Origin: Paractinoplanes atraurantiacus
GTDB lineage: Bacteria; Actinomycetota; Actinomycetes; Mycobacteriales; Micromonosporaceae
Length of the DNA: 64,000 bases
NCBI RefSeq assembly: GCF_900215205.1
Contig: NZ_OBDY01000004.1
Location: forward strand, 340,980-404,979
Reading direction: 5' to 3'
The first letter of the stretch is position 1. Each line of letters starts with the position of its first letter. The notes beneath the pieces are model-generated. The model searched no databases. It worked only from the letters and a program-made list of their open reading frames with translations, and was not told the origin of the DNA. This document shows, piece after piece, positions 8,780-18,403 of the stretch. The position numbers and the translations under genes were made by a program.

Positions 8780-9583
8780 TCAGTCGAGCATCCGCCGCCA
8801 CCAGGATCGCCCTCTCGGCCGAGGCTCGGGCGGGCCGTCCTGGTACAGGACGAGGGCCTGAGGTGAGGCCGTCCGCACCCAGAGCGGAGCGCCCACGACG
8901 ATCCGGTCGTAGGGCGGGTAGTCGATCTCCTCGTCGAGGTAGGCCTCCATCAGCCACTCGCCGTGCTCACCGATGTGCCCGTACGTGAAGCCCCGCTTCT
9001 CCCCGTCGCCGATGTCGCCGCCCTGATGGGTCAGCAGGTTTATCGCCTCCCGCGCGATCTCCTCGCGGTCGCTGCCGGACGCCACCGTGCGGCCGAACGA
9101 GGAGATGAAACCGAAGATGTGGTTGGCGGCCGACGAGGACCAGCCCGTGTCGGTGGTCTGCGCCCCCGCGATGATGTCGGCCAGGTTGTCCTTGCTGCCG
9201 AACATGCCGACCGCCACGTGGGTGCCGTCGCTCGCGGTGCAGTCCGTGAAGATCGAGACGATGTTCTCCAGCTTTCCGAAGTTCACGAACTCGGCGAAGG
9301 AGAGGGTTCCGAGACCGGCGGCGAACCGCACCGGCGGCGGCGTGACGAAGTCGCGGACCGTGACGCCGGCCAGGTGCCGCTCGATCCGGTCCGCGATCTC
9401 CGGGCGGCTCATCGCCGGGCGCGGGCGATCGACCTCCACGCCGGGCAGGAACGGCCCGGTCGGAGACTTCATCTTGGTCGAGCCGGTTCGCTGGATCGTG
9501 ATCCGGTTGTCCTCGGCGATGCGGTCGATCCGTCGTTGGGACCAGTAGAAATACCGCGCGACGTCCGCCGGCGTTCCGGTCAC
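8780..9583 (-). CDS. Conserved hypothetical protein (possibly DUF7019/SAVMC3_10250-like)
   Basis: A 267-residue protein whose GTG start (9583) overlaps the TGA of the upstream gene by 4 bp, so the two are translationally coupled. It opens VTGTPADVARYFYWSQRRIDRIAEDN, reminiscent of actinobacterial proteins annotated SAVMC3_10250/DUF7019; this is a memory-based resemblance, not a demonstrated match. It contains an Asp/Gly-rich middle (FTDCTASDGTHVAVGMFGS) and a C-terminal YDRIVVGAPLWVRTASP strand pair. No signal peptide or membrane segment is seen. Function unknown. Confidence 0.6.
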   Translation of the reverse strand: MTGTPADVARYFYWSQRRIDRIAEDNRITIQRTGSTKMKSPTGPFLPGVEVDRPRPAMSRPEIADRIERHLAGVTVRDFVTPPPVRFAAGLGTLSFAEFVNFGKLENIVSIFTDCTASDGTHVAVGMFGSKDNLADIIAGAQTTDTGWSSSAANHIFGFISSFGRTVASGSDREEIAREAINLLTHQGGDIGDGEKRGFTYGHIGEHGEWLMEAYLDEEIDYPPYDRIVVGAPLWVRTASPQALVLYQDGPPEPRPRGRSWWRRMLD

Positions 9584-10764
9584 AGCCCGCTCACCTCGAT
9601 CACTTGAGTCTTCGCGCCGCCGCAGTAGGGGCACCGGGCCTTGGGCAGGGTCCGCACCGGATGGGTGAAGCCGGAGCCGCACCGCCACCGGCGGCACCGC
9701 AGTTTGGCCTCGGCCTCCGGATGCGTCGCCCGGGAGGCGCCGGTCAAGGCGTTCACCGTCCGCACGCCCAGGCCGGTCAGCACGGCGGCGCTGTAGTCGG
9801 CGGCGTGCCAGCGGCGGACGGGACCGCACACCATCGCCTCCAGGCCGGCCAGTGACAGGTCTTCGGTTGTCGCCGGGTCTCCCGAGACCAGTCGCGCCGA
9901 GTCGGAGTCGCCGGCCGCCCGCTCGAGGTCGAGGCGCGACTCGTGCCGTTCGCTGTAGGACGCGTACTCGGCCGGGAGGTAATGCACCCATTCCGGTGAC
10001 TCGGCGGCGATCAGGGGCGCGCGCTCGCGCAGCTCGGCCAGGTAGGCGCCGGGATCTTCGAGCAGACCCGGCGAGTGATAGTCGGCCAGCTCACCGATCA
10101 GCGCCACCGGCGGCCGGCCGGCGGGACGGAAAAGGCGCAGGTGTACGGCGCACGCGTAACGGCCGGGACGGAAGACCAGCAGGAACTGGTCGGCCAGGGT
10201 GACGGCGTCGCGGGTGGGCGGCACCGGCGGCTCGGCCGCGGGCGGGCCCGGCCACTCGATGCCGGGCAGGACCTCGTCCAGCGCCTCGTAGGCCGCGGCC
10301 ACGGCCGGATGCTCGAGCAGGAGGCCCGCCTCGTCCACCGCGATGGCGCCGGCCGCCGTCTGGAGCCGGCGCAGGGCGGCCCGGAGCCGGTGCCGCACGC
10401 GCGGGTGCGGCTTGCCCCCGCGCCACGGCTCGATGCCGGCGACGAGCCGCCGGATCCGCAGCGCGGCCAGGACGAGCTCGTCGGCCGTGGTCATGTCGGG
10501 CCGGCGGTGGCCGAGCCGGGCCGCCGTGTCCAGCTCGATCAGGGCGGTGAGCTCGTCGGCGGCCGTCTCGTAGAGGTGCACGGCGCGATCGATCTCCGAG
10601 TCGCGAACGGCCAGCTCCGCCACGTCCACCTCGGCCCGCACGCCATGACCCGCGGCCCAGGTTCGCAGCACCTCGTGGAGACGAACCGCGTAGGACACCC
10701 TGCGTCGCCTCTCGATCACCCGGACGGACACCTGCAATCTCGCATCGATGACGATGCGGCGCAA
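9580..10764 (-). CDS. Hypothetical protein with C-terminal zinc-ribbon-like cysteines
   Basis: A 394-residue protein I do not recognise. The first 140 residues are Leu/Ala/Arg-rich and helical. The middle (LLVFRPGRYACAVHLRLFRPAG) looks beta-rich. The last 60 residues carry two Cys pairs, C-RRWR-C and C-PY-C, about 20 residues apart, consistent with a zinc ribbon. It overlaps the downstream gene by 4 bp (GTGA). It is divergent from the XdhC-like gene at 10794, with 29 bp between the two starts. The assigned ATG at 10764 is the most upstream in frame; a later start is possible. Confidence 0.6.
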   Translation of the reverse strand: MRRIVIDARLQVSVRVIERRRRVSYAVRLHEVLRTWAAGHGVRAEVDVAELAVRDSEIDRAVHLYETAADELTALIELDTAARLGHRRPDMTTADELVLAALRIRRLVAGIEPWRGGKPHPRVRHRLRAALRRLQTAAGAIAVDEAGLLLEHPAVAAAYEALDEVLPGIEWPGPPAAEPPVPPTRDAVTLADQFLLVFRPGRYACAVHLRLFRPAGRPPVALIGELADYHSPGLLEDPGAYLAELRERAPLIAAESPEWVHYLPAEYASYSERHESRLDLERAAGDSDSARLVSGDPATTEDLSLAGLEAMVCGPVRRWHAADYSAAVLTGLGVRTVNALTGASRATHPEAEAKLRCRRWRCGSGFTHPVRTLPKARCPYCGGAKTQVIEVSGL

Positions 10765-10793
10765 CGCCGGGCCCGGGTGGCAGAGTCGGTGAC

Positions 10794-11284
10794 GTGAGCG
10801 ATGAGAAGAAGGCCGCGCTGAGTCCGCGCCGGCTCGTGGTGGTGTTTCAGTCGGCCGTGGGTGAGGCGATGCTGCGGCTCGGTCTCGATCTCGGGTTTCA
10901 GACGGTGCTGGTGGAGCCGGATGAGACGCGGCTGCAAGGGCTGCCCAAGGCGCACGGGGACTCGTTCGTGCACGACCTCACGGCGGCTCGGCTCGATGAG
11001 CACACCGATGTGGTGCTGAGCGACCATCACCGAGCCGAGATCGGCGACGTGTTGCAGGAAGCGCTCGCCGCGGAGACCCGGTGGATCGGGATCGTCGGGA
11101 ATCCCAAGGTCGAGGGGCCTCACGTGGCCGCGCTGCGGGAGCGCGGCGCCGGTGAGGAGCAGATCAAGCGGGTGCACCGCCCGATCGGCCTGAACATCGG
11201 GTCGCGGACGCCGGCCGAGATCGCTGTGGCGACCCTGGCGGGGCTGATCGCGGACCGGAACGGCCGACCGGGCGGGTTCGAGTT

Positions 11285-11288
<4 letters not shown>
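10794..11288 (+). CDS. XdhC family protein (C-terminal Rossmann domain only)
   Basis: A 164-residue stand-alone XdhC Rossmann-type domain. The pattern [22 protein letters not shown] then [28 protein letters not shown] is the classic C-terminal half of XdhC/CoxI, which binds or delivers molybdenum cofactor to xanthine dehydrogenase-type enzymes. The N-terminal XdhC_CoxI cysteine domain is absent and no molybdoenzyme genes are adjacent, so the role is uncertain. Its TAG stop overlaps the TAG stop of glyS on the other strand. Confidence 0.8.
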
Positions 11289-12664
<1,376 letters not shown>

Positions 12665-12727
12665 GTTCCTCCTACGCCGGCTGGGTGTCGGCGGGGACAT
12701 CAGTATGGATCGGGACGAACAGAGAAT

Positions 12728-13228
12728 TTACTCCGCGAGCTCGCACAGCTCGAACTCGCCCGTGGACGTGCTCTGGTCGAGCTCGGCGGTCAGCTGCTCG
12801 ACGTCGCCGCCGGCGTAGGTCGCCTCGACGGGCACCGAGATGTCGTAGGTCAGGTCGGCTTCACCGAGACGCCACGAGACGATCGGCTCCTCGGCCGAGA
12901 CCCGGGCGCGGAAATCGGCCTGGGACTCCCGGCGCCGGGCGCTTTCGCAGAGATCGTCGTACGCCGCCGCGTAGTTCCCGGCCTTCAGCGCGTTCAGATA
13001 GTCGTCGACCGCGGCGTGGGCCTGCTCCTGGAGGGCGCTGGACCCGGCCGAGACGAGGCCGATGAGCGCCGCGACGCCGCCGCCGCAGACCAGCACCATC
13101 ACCGTGCCGGCGATGCCGAGGCCCATGCCGATGCGCCGGCCCTTTCCCTCGACCGGCGGCGCCGGGAAGGGCGGCTGCACGCCGGGACCCCGAGGGGGCG
13201 GCGGGACGAAGGGCGGCGCCGTGGTCAT
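12728..13228 (-). CDS. Single-pass membrane protein with Pro-rich N-terminus
   Basis: 166 residues: a cytoplasmic Pro-rich segment (MTTAPPFVPPPPRGPGVQPP), one transmembrane helix (about residues 37-60, GLGIAGTVMVLVCGGGVAALIGLVS), and an external domain with AAVDDYLNALKAGNYAAAYDDLC. The latter resembles DUF4878-type lumenal domains, which have an NTF2-like fold. Two cysteines in the external domain (DLCESARR and FELCELAE) may pair. Function unknown. ATG 13228 was chosen over longer frames because the Pro-rich start is typical. Confidence 0.7.
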   Translation of the reverse strand: MTTAPPFVPPPPRGPGVQPPFPAPPVEGKGRRIGMGLGIAGTVMVLVCGGGVAALIGLVSAGSSALQEQAHAAVDDYLNALKAGNYAAAYDDLCESARRRESQADFRARVSAEEPIVSWRLGEADLTYDISVPVEATYAGGDVEQLTAELDQSTSTGEFELCELAE

Positions 13229-13245
13229 GTCGGCAACAGTAGTCG

Positions 13246-13587
13246 TCAGCGCCAGGGCTCGGAGGCCCGGTCGCTCTCCGCCTCGACCACCGGTGAGCCG
13301 GGCGCGGCCGAGGCGAGCGTCTCGAACGCGGACGGCTCGTCGAGCGAGCGGGCGAGCAGCGGGGTGGCGTTCACCTTCACCTCGAAGGCGCCCAGCGCGC
13401 GCCGGTAGGCTCCCACCGACTCCCATTCGGTGACGAGCGTCCATCGGGTGGGGTCCTCGAGCGCGCGGGCGAGCCGCCCGGAGAGATATCCGGGTCGCTC
13501 GGCCAGGGCGGCGAGGGCGGCGTGGGCCTGGGCGACGAATTCCTCGCGCGTGTCCGGTGGCACGTCGAAGCGGTTGAGCACCAGCAT
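13246..13587 (-). CDS. Antibiotic biosynthesis monooxygenase (ABM) domain protein
   Basis: A 113-residue dimeric alpha/beta-barrel protein: MLVLNRFDVPPDTREEFVAQAHAAL, then RPGYLSGRLARALEDPTRWTLVTEWES and a YRRALGAFEVKV helix. These are the recurring elements of ABM/YgiN-type proteins. Some oxidise aromatic or quinone substrates and others bind haem, but no substrate can be assigned here. It lies 17 bp upstream of the membrane protein at 13228 on the same strand, and is divergent from the small membrane gene at 13625. Confidence 0.8.
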   Translation of the reverse strand: MLVLNRFDVPPDTREEFVAQAHAALAALAERPGYLSGRLARALEDPTRWTLVTEWESVGAYRRALGAFEVKVNATPLLARSLDEPSAFETLASAAPGSPVVEAESDRASEPWR

Positions 13588-13624
13588 GGCGACAGGGTAC
13601 GAGAGGCGAGACAGGGGTGACGCG

Positions 13625-13879
13625 GTGACACCGTCCGACAATGTGCTGCGCCGGCTGGCCCGGGTGAGCCCGACCACGGCCTTCATCGTGGCGCTGGCCG
13701 TTCTGATGGCGGGCCTGTTCCTGCCCGGCATCGTCGGGGCGGCCTTGTTGTTCCTGCTCGGGGCGGGCCTGGCCACGCTGACCTTCACGACCTGGCCGGT
13801 GCAGTCGCCGTCGACCCGCGTCATCCGGGTGATCATGCTCGTTCTTCTTCTCGCCGCGGCGATCGCCAAGGCGCTGTGA
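13625..13879 (+). CDS. Small membrane protein (DUF6703-like)
   Basis: An 84-residue protein with two or three hydrophobic helices (TTAFIVALAVLMAGLFLPGIVG, AALLFLLGAGLATLTF, VIRVIMLVLLLAAAIAKAL). This matches the size and pattern of the actinobacterial DUF6703 family. GTG 13625 gives VTPSDNVLRRLARVSP, the typical short cytoplasmic start. Function unknown. It ends 18 bp before the Zur box. Confidence 0.7.
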   Translation: MTPSDNVLRRLARVSPTTAFIVALAVLMAGLFLPGIVGAALLFLLGAGLATLTFTTWPVQSPSTRVIRVIMLVLLLAAAIAKAL

Positions 13880-13897
13880 CGCGACCCATGCGCTTTT

Positions 13898-13916
13898 GAC
13901 AATCATTATCATTGTC
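13898..13916. promoter_or_regulatory. Zur box upstream of the zinc operon
   Basis: GACAATCATTATCATTGTC is a 19-bp near-perfect palindrome, with mismatched pairs only at positions 7 and 13 plus the centre. It is markedly AT-rich within GC-rich DNA and matches the actinobacterial Zur pattern (TGANAATNATTNTCA type). It ends 16 bp before the znuA ATG, so bound Zn-Zur would cover the promoter or start region. The cognate regulator zur is the last gene of the same operon, implying feedback control. Confidence 0.88.
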
Positions 13917-13932
13917 GGCGACAGTAGATGCT

Positions 13933-14835
13933 ATGCGCCGCCGCCTCTTCGCCCTCCTGCTCCCACTGGCATTCGTGGCGGGCTGCGGCAGCGGCTCCGC
14001 GACCGAGGACGGCAAGCTGGCCGTGGTCACCGCCTTCTACCCGCTGCAGTTCCTCAGCGAGCGCATCGGCGGCGACCAGGTGAGCGTCTCCAACCTCACC
14101 AAGCCCGGCGCCGAGCCGCATGACATCGAGCTCACCCCGCGCCAGGTGGGTGACGTCGCGGGCGCCGGCCTGGTCGTCTATCTCAAGGGCTTCCAGCCGG
14201 CGGTCGACGAGGCCGTCGCCCAGGAGGGCAAGGACCACGCGTTCGACGCCGCCTCGGTGGTCAGCCTGCTGGCCGCGACCGAGGACGACGACCACGAGCA
14301 CGAGACGGCCGAGGGCGGCATGGACCCGCACGTCTGGCTCGACCCGGTCCGCTTCGCCACCATCGCCGACAAGCTCGGCGAGCGCCTCGGCCAGGCCGAC
14401 CCCGAGCACGCCGCCGACTACAAGGCCCGGGCCACGGCCCTGCACGCCGAGCTCGACAAGCTGAACACCGAATACGCGACCGGGCTCAAGACCTGTGCGC
14501 GCCGGGAACTGGTGACCAGCCACGAGGCGTTCCACTACCTGGCCGACCGCTACGACCTCACCGAGGTCGGCATCACCGGCATCTCGCCCGAGGCCGAGCC
14601 CTCCCCGCAGCGTCTGGCCGAGGTGGCCAGGACGGCCAAGGAGACCGGCACCACCACGATCTTCTTCGAGACGCTGGTCAGCCCGGCCGTGGCCGAGACC
14701 ATCGCCCGCGAGGTCGGCGCCAAGACCGCCGTCCTCGACCCCCTGGAAGGCCTCACCGACAGCAACGCCGATTACTTCTCCGTGATGCGCGCCAACCTGA
14801 CCGCCATCACCACCGCACTGGGGTGCACAGCATGA
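13933..14835 (+). CDS. znuA: Zinc ABC transporter substrate-binding lipoprotein
   Basis: A 300-residue cluster A-I/ZnuA-type solute-binding protein. The lipoprotein signal is MRRRLFALLLPLAFVAGC, with the lipidated Cys after FVAG. It has the family start VVTAFYPLQFLSERIGGD and ligand motif KPGAEPHDIELTP. The short Asp/His loop (EDDDHEHE) is typical of Zn carriers, and MDPHVWLDP, SHEAFHYLADRYDL and FFETLVSP complete the binding site. ATG 13933 is preferred because the upstream in-frame start (13912) lies inside the Zur box. It overlaps znuC by ATGA. Confidence 0.93.
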   Translation: MRRRLFALLLPLAFVAGCGSGSATEDGKLAVVTAFYPLQFLSERIGGDQVSVSNLTKPGAEPHDIELTPRQVGDVAGAGLVVYLKGFQPAVDEAVAQEGKDHAFDAASVVSLLAATEDDDHEHETAEGGMDPHVWLDPVRFATIADKLGERLGQADPEHAADYKARATALHAELDKLNTEYATGLKTCARRELVTSHEAFHYLADRYDLTEVGITGISPEAEPSPQRLAEVARTAKETGTTTIFFETLVSPAVAETIAREVGAKTAVLDPLEGLTDSNADYFSVMRANLTAITTALGCTA

Positions 14836-15614
14836 GCATCGTCGACGTACGCCATCTGGCCGTCGGATACGAGGGCCGGGAGATCCTGCACGACGTCTCC
14901 CTGAGCGTCGACCAGAAAGAGGTCGTCGCCATCCTCGGCGCCAACGGATCCGGCAAGTCCACGCTGATCCGCACGATCCTCGGCCTGGTACCGATCGGCC
15001 GCGGCGAGATCGACCTGTTCGAGACGCCGCAGCGGCGCTTCAAGCAGTGGGCCCGGGTCGGCTATGTGCCGCAGCGTCTCGGCGCCGGCAGCGGGGTGCC
15101 GGCCACGGTCGGCGAGGTCGTCGCCTCGGGCCGCCTGGCCCGCCGCGGCATCTTCCGGCTGCCCGGCGCGGCCGACAAGACGGCCGTGCGCGACGCGCTG
15201 ACCGATGTCGGCCTGCTCGACCGCATCAACGACCCGGTCTCCACGCTCTCGGGTGGGCAGCAGCAGCGTACGTTGATCGCCCGGGCCCTGGCCGGCAAGC
15301 CGGACCTGCTGGTCCTGGACGAGCCCACCGCCGGTGTCGACGCGGCCAGCCAGGAGGCGTTCGCGGCCGCGCTGGGCCGCTTCGGCGACGGCGGCGGCAC
15401 GATCCTGCTGGTGGCGCACGAGCTCGGCCCGCTGCGCCCGCTGATCGACCGGGCCGTCGTGGTGCACGAGGGCCGCATCGCCTTCGAGGGCGCCCCGCCC
15501 GAGCCGGCCGGCCATCACGCCGAGCCCGATCACGACCACGTGCATCCGCACGCCGTCCAGCCCACCGCGGGCATCTGCGAGTGGGCGCCCACAGACCGCA
15601 TGGCGGCGAACTGA
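14832..15614 (+). CDS. znuC: Zinc ABC transporter ATP-binding protein with His-rich tail
   Basis: A 260-residue ATPase of the metal-type ABC importer. Walker A is GANGSGKST, signature LSGGQQQR, Walker B LLVLDEPTAGVD and H-loop VAHE. ATG 14832 overlaps the znuA stop (ATGA). After the catalytic domain, the C-terminal 40 residues hold a His/Asp/Glu cluster (GHHAEPDHDHVHPH) likely to bind Zn, perhaps sensing or buffering it; that role is inference. Partners are znuA and znuB, on both sides. Confidence 0.93.
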   Translation: MSIVDVRHLAVGYEGREILHDVSLSVDQKEVVAILGANGSGKSTLIRTILGLVPIGRGEIDLFETPQRRFKQWARVGYVPQRLGAGSGVPATVGEVVASGRLARRGIFRLPGAADKTAVRDALTDVGLLDRINDPVSTLSGGQQQRTLIARALAGKPDLLVLDEPTAGVDAASQEAFAAALGRFGDGGGTILLVAHELGPLRPLIDRAVVVHEGRIAFEGAPPEPAGHHAEPDHDHVHPHAVQPTAGICEWAPTDRMAAN

Positions 15615-15665
15615 AACCATGCCCGTCCAACCACCCCACCACCGCCCTTCAAAGGACTAAAGGCT

Positions 15666-16535
15666 GTGGATCTTTTCCAGTACGACTTCATGATGCGTGC
15701 CCTGGCCGGCGCGCTCATCATCGGTTTGGCCGCCCCGTCGCTCGGCATCTACCTGGTGCAGCGGCGGCTGTCGCTGATCGGCGACGGCATCGGCCACGTC
15801 GCCCTGACCGGCGTCGGCGTCGGCCTGCTGCTCAACCAGTCCCCCGTGCTGGCCGCCGTCATCGTCTCGGCGGCCGGCGCGATCGGCGTCGAGCTGATCC
15901 GCGAGCGCGGCCGCACCTCGGGCGACCTCGCCCTGGCCCTGCTCTTCTACGGCGGCATCGCCGGCGGCGTGGTGCTGGTGTCGCTCTCCGACGACGCGAG
16001 CAGCAACAGTCTGATCCAATACCTGTTCGGCTCCCTCATCACGACGTCGCCGACCGACATCGCGCTGATCGCCGTCCTGGGCGCGCTGGTCCTGATCGCG
16101 ATGCTCGCCTTCCGGCCCGCGCTGTTCGCGGTCTGCAACGACGAGGAGTACGCCCGGGTGAGCGGCCTTCCCGTCCGTACCCTCAATCTCCTGATGGCCG
16201 TGACCACCGCCGTCACCGTGACCATCGCCATGCGGACCGTCGGATTGTTGCTGGTCTCGGCCCTGATGGTCATCCCGGTGGCCGCCGCCCAGCAGGTGAC
16301 CCGCGGCTTCCGCAGCACGATGGTGGCGGCGATGCTGATCGGCGTCGGCGCGGCCGGCGCCGGCGTGGTCTTCTCGGCCGAGGTGGACACCCCGCCCGGC
16401 GCGACAACGGTCATCCTGGCCCTGGCCATCTTCGTCGCGATCGCCGTCGGCGGCGCGACCTGGCGGATGCTGCGCCGCCGGTCCCATCCGCCGCGCGAGG
16501 TGGAGCCCCCTGACGTGGTTCTCCAGGAGGCGTGA
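15666..16535 (+). CDS. znuB: Zinc ABC transporter permease
   Basis: A 289-residue polytopic membrane protein of the ABC-3 family, with roughly eight to nine hydrophobic helices. Family marks are MMRALAGALIIGLAAPSLGIYLVQRRLSLIGDGIGHVAL near the start and GLLLVSALMVIPVAAAQQV in the second half. GTG 15666 begins VDLFQYDFM. The 51-bp gap after znuC is within operon range. It ends next to smtB. Confidence 0.93.
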   Translation: MDLFQYDFMMRALAGALIIGLAAPSLGIYLVQRRLSLIGDGIGHVALTGVGVGLLLNQSPVLAAVIVSAAGAIGVELIRERGRTSGDLALALLFYGGIAGGVVLVSLSDDASSNSLIQYLFGSLITTSPTDIALIAVLGALVLIAMLAFRPALFAVCNDEEYARVSGLPVRTLNLLMAVTTAVTVTIAMRTVGLLLVSALMVIPVAAAQQVTRGFRSTMVAAMLIGVGAAGAGVVFSAEVDTPPGATTVILALAIFVAIAVGGATWRMLRRRSHPPREVEPPDVVLQEA

Positions 16536-16537
16536 CA

Positions 16538-16828
16538 ATGGGTTACGAGGCATTCGAGCCGGCCGGCGAGCTGCTGCGGGCGCTCTCCGCGCCGATCCGC
16601 GTGGCGATCGTCGCCGAGCTGGGCGCCGGCGAGCGCTGCGTTCATGAGCTGGTGGAGAAACTGGGGGCGCCGCAGCCGCTGGTGTCGCAGCATCTGCGGG
16701 TGCTGCGCGGCGCGGGCGTGGTGCGAGGTGCACGACGGGGCCGGGAGATCGCATACTCCCTGGTGGACGACCACGTCGCCCACATCGTCGCCGACGCCGT
16801 CAGCCATGCGAGGGAGGTTCGTTCGTGA
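16538..16828 (+). CDS. smtB: ArsR/SmtB-type zinc-sensing repressor
   Basis: A 96-residue winged-helix repressor. ATG 16538 lies 7 nt after AGGAGG (16525-16530). The recognition helix is in PQPLVSQHLRVLRGAGVV. The last helix has D77-x-H79, ten residues, H90-x2-E93: the alpha5 metal site of Zn-sensing SmtB/CzrA-type proteins. That points to Zn (or Co) sensing. The next gene, zur, overlaps by GTGA. M. tuberculosis Rv2358-Rv2359 (smtB-furB) has the same order beside glyS; here the pair is fused to the importer operon. Confidence 0.9.
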   Translation: MGYEAFEPAGELLRALSAPIRVAIVAELGAGERCVHELVEKLGAPQPLVSQHLRVLRGAGVVRGARRGREIAYSLVDDHVAHIVADAVSHAREVRS

Positions 16829-17226
16829 GCACCGAGAGTCAGCAGCGCAACACCAAGCAGCGCAGCGCGGTCAGCGCCGTGCTGGCCGAGACCGAGGGCT
16901 TCAACAGCGCTCAGGAGCTGCACGCCATCCTGCGCGAGCGGGGTGAGCGGGTGGGGCTGACCACCGTCTACCGCACGTTGCAGGGCCTGGCCGACGCCGG
17001 CGAGATCGACGTGATGCGCCCGCCCGGCGGCGAGCACCTCTACCGCCGCTGCAGCCAGGGACACCATCACCACCTGGTGTGCCGCTCGTGCGGCCGCGCG
17101 GTCGAGGTGGAGGGCCCGGCCGTGGAGTCGTGGGCCGACAAGGTAGCGGGCAAGCACGGCTTCGTCGACGTCTCCCACACGATGGAGATCTTCGGAACCT
17201 GCCCCGAGTGCGCGGCCAAGCGCTAG
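16825..17226 (+). CDS. zur: Zinc uptake regulator, Fur family
   Basis: A 133-residue Fur-family repressor. The winged helix is QRSAVSAVLAETEGFNSAQELHAIL ... GLTTVYRTLQGLADAGEIDVM. The sensory His cluster is CSQGHHHHLVCRSCG, and the structural zinc site is formed by C-RS-C and C-PE-C. When Zn-loaded it should bind the Zur box at 13898-13916, closing a feedback loop on its own operon. Start GTG 16825 overlaps the smtB stop. Confidence 0.94.
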   Translation: MSTESQQRNTKQRSAVSAVLAETEGFNSAQELHAILRERGERVGLTTVYRTLQGLADAGEIDVMRPPGGEHLYRRCSQGHHHHLVCRSCGRAVEVEGPAVESWADKVAGKHGFVDVSHTMEIFGTCPECAAKR

Positions 17227-17252
17227 GACTGAGCACATGGGACCCTGACGGC

Positions 17253-17861
17253 GTGAAGCTCTATGCCGACAGGATCCCCACCGCCGTCCGCCAGCTGATC
17301 ACCGACATCGTCGTGGTGATCTGGGTCTACCTCTGGGTTCGCGCCGGCCTGTGGGTGCACGACATGGTCGAGAAGCTGGGCGTCCCCGGCGCCAAGCTGG
17401 AGAGCGCGGGCGGCGGCATCGCCGACAACCTGGCCGACGCCGGCGGCAAGGTCGGCAAGGTGCCGCTCGTCGGCGACCAGCTGGTCAAGCCGTTCACCGG
17501 CGCCGCCGACGCGGCCCGCAACCTGGCCGAGGCCGGGCGCCAGCAGCAGGAGATCGTCGACCAGATGGCCGTCATCATGGCCCTGGCCGCGGTCGCCGTG
17601 CCGCTGGCGCTGGTGCTCTTCGTGTGGCTGCCGCTGCGGATCCGCTGGATCCGCCGGGCCGGGGTCGCCACCTCCGTACGCAATGATCCGGCCGGCCGTG
17701 ACCTGCTCGCCCTGCGTGCCCTGGCCGGCCAGCCGCTGAACCGGCTGGCCAAGATGGGCCCGGACATCGCGCAGAGCTGGCGCAACGGCGACCCCGAGGC
17801 GGTCGACGCCCTGGCCGAGCTGGAGCTCAGTCGCCTCGGCCTGAAAGGCTCTCGTCGCTAG
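17253..17861 (+). CDS. Two-helix membrane protein of unknown function
   Basis: 202 residues from GTG 17253 (VKLYADRIPTAVRQLITDIVVVIWVYLWVRAGLWVHDMV). There are two hydrophobic helices, at about residues 16-36 and 107-128 (VIMALAAVAVPLALVLFVWLPLRI). The stretch between them is Gly/Ala-rich and probably extracytoplasmic (GGIADNLADAGGKVGKVPLVGDQL). The C-terminal cytoplasmic region contains RNDPAGRDLLALRALAGQPL. I recognise the shape from actinobacterial hypothetical proteins but no function. Its 3' end overlaps the convergent DUF6328 gene by 35 bp. Confidence 0.7.
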   Translation: MKLYADRIPTAVRQLITDIVVVIWVYLWVRAGLWVHDMVEKLGVPGAKLESAGGGIADNLADAGGKVGKVPLVGDQLVKPFTGAADAARNLAEAGRQQQEIVDQMAVIMALAAVAVPLALVLFVWLPLRIRWIRRAGVATSVRNDPAGRDLLALRALAGQPLNRLAKMGPDIAQSWRNGDPEAVDALAELELSRLGLKGSRR

Positions 17862-18372
17862 CCTCGGCGTAGTCCTCCTCGGCGTCCTCGTCGTCCTCGT
17901 CGATCCAGTTGCGGCGCAGCCACGGGATCCCGGCCCAGAAGGTCAGGAAGAACAGGGCGGTGAGGGAGCTGAAGATGAAGGCGATCGGGCGGTCCAGGAT
18001 GAAGTCGGTGACCAGCAGGACGCTGGCCGCCATCGAGACCAGCAGGAACGCGAGGCCGCCGGTCGCCATCCGGTGGGCGTAACGGACCAGCTCGGGCTTG
18101 CGGCCCTGGCGGAACAGCGCCCGGTGGAAGGCGACCGGCGCGATGATCATCGCGGTGGCGCCGGCGGCGGCGAGCAGCGCCACCACGTACGTGTCCTTCT
18201 GGAACTGGGTGACCTTGGGGAAGCCGTTGCTGAACGGCAGGGTCAGCAGGAACGCGAACAGGATCTGGATGCCGGTCTGCGCGACCCGCAGCTCCTGGAG
18301 GAGATCGGCGAAGTTGCGGTCCCAGCGTTGTTTCTCCGACTCGTGCTTCATCCGCGGCTTCTCGGGTGGCAT
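17827..18372 (-). CDS. DUF6328 family membrane protein
   Basis: 181 residues. The N-terminus is charged (KHESEKQRWDRNFADLLQELRVAQTGIQILFAFLLTLPF), the signature start of DUF6328. Four transmembrane helices follow (ILFAFLLTLPF, YVVALLAAAGATAMIIAPVAFH, GGLAFLLVSMAASVLLVTDF, FIFSSLTALFFLTFWAGIPWL). The tail is acidic (DEDDEDAEEDYAE). ATG 18372 was chosen; an internal ATG at 18351 is also possible. Function unknown. Confidence 0.8.
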   Translation of the reverse strand: MPPEKPRMKHESEKQRWDRNFADLLQELRVAQTGIQILFAFLLTLPFSNGFPKVTQFQKDTYVVALLAAAGATAMIIAPVAFHRALFRQGRKPELVRYAHRMATGGLAFLLVSMAASVLLVTDFILDRPIAFIFSSLTALFFLTFWAGIPWLRRNWIDEDDEDAEEDYAEASDESLSGRGD

Positions 18373-18403
18373 GCCGCGACGAGTACCCCGAGATGAACGT
18401 GAA

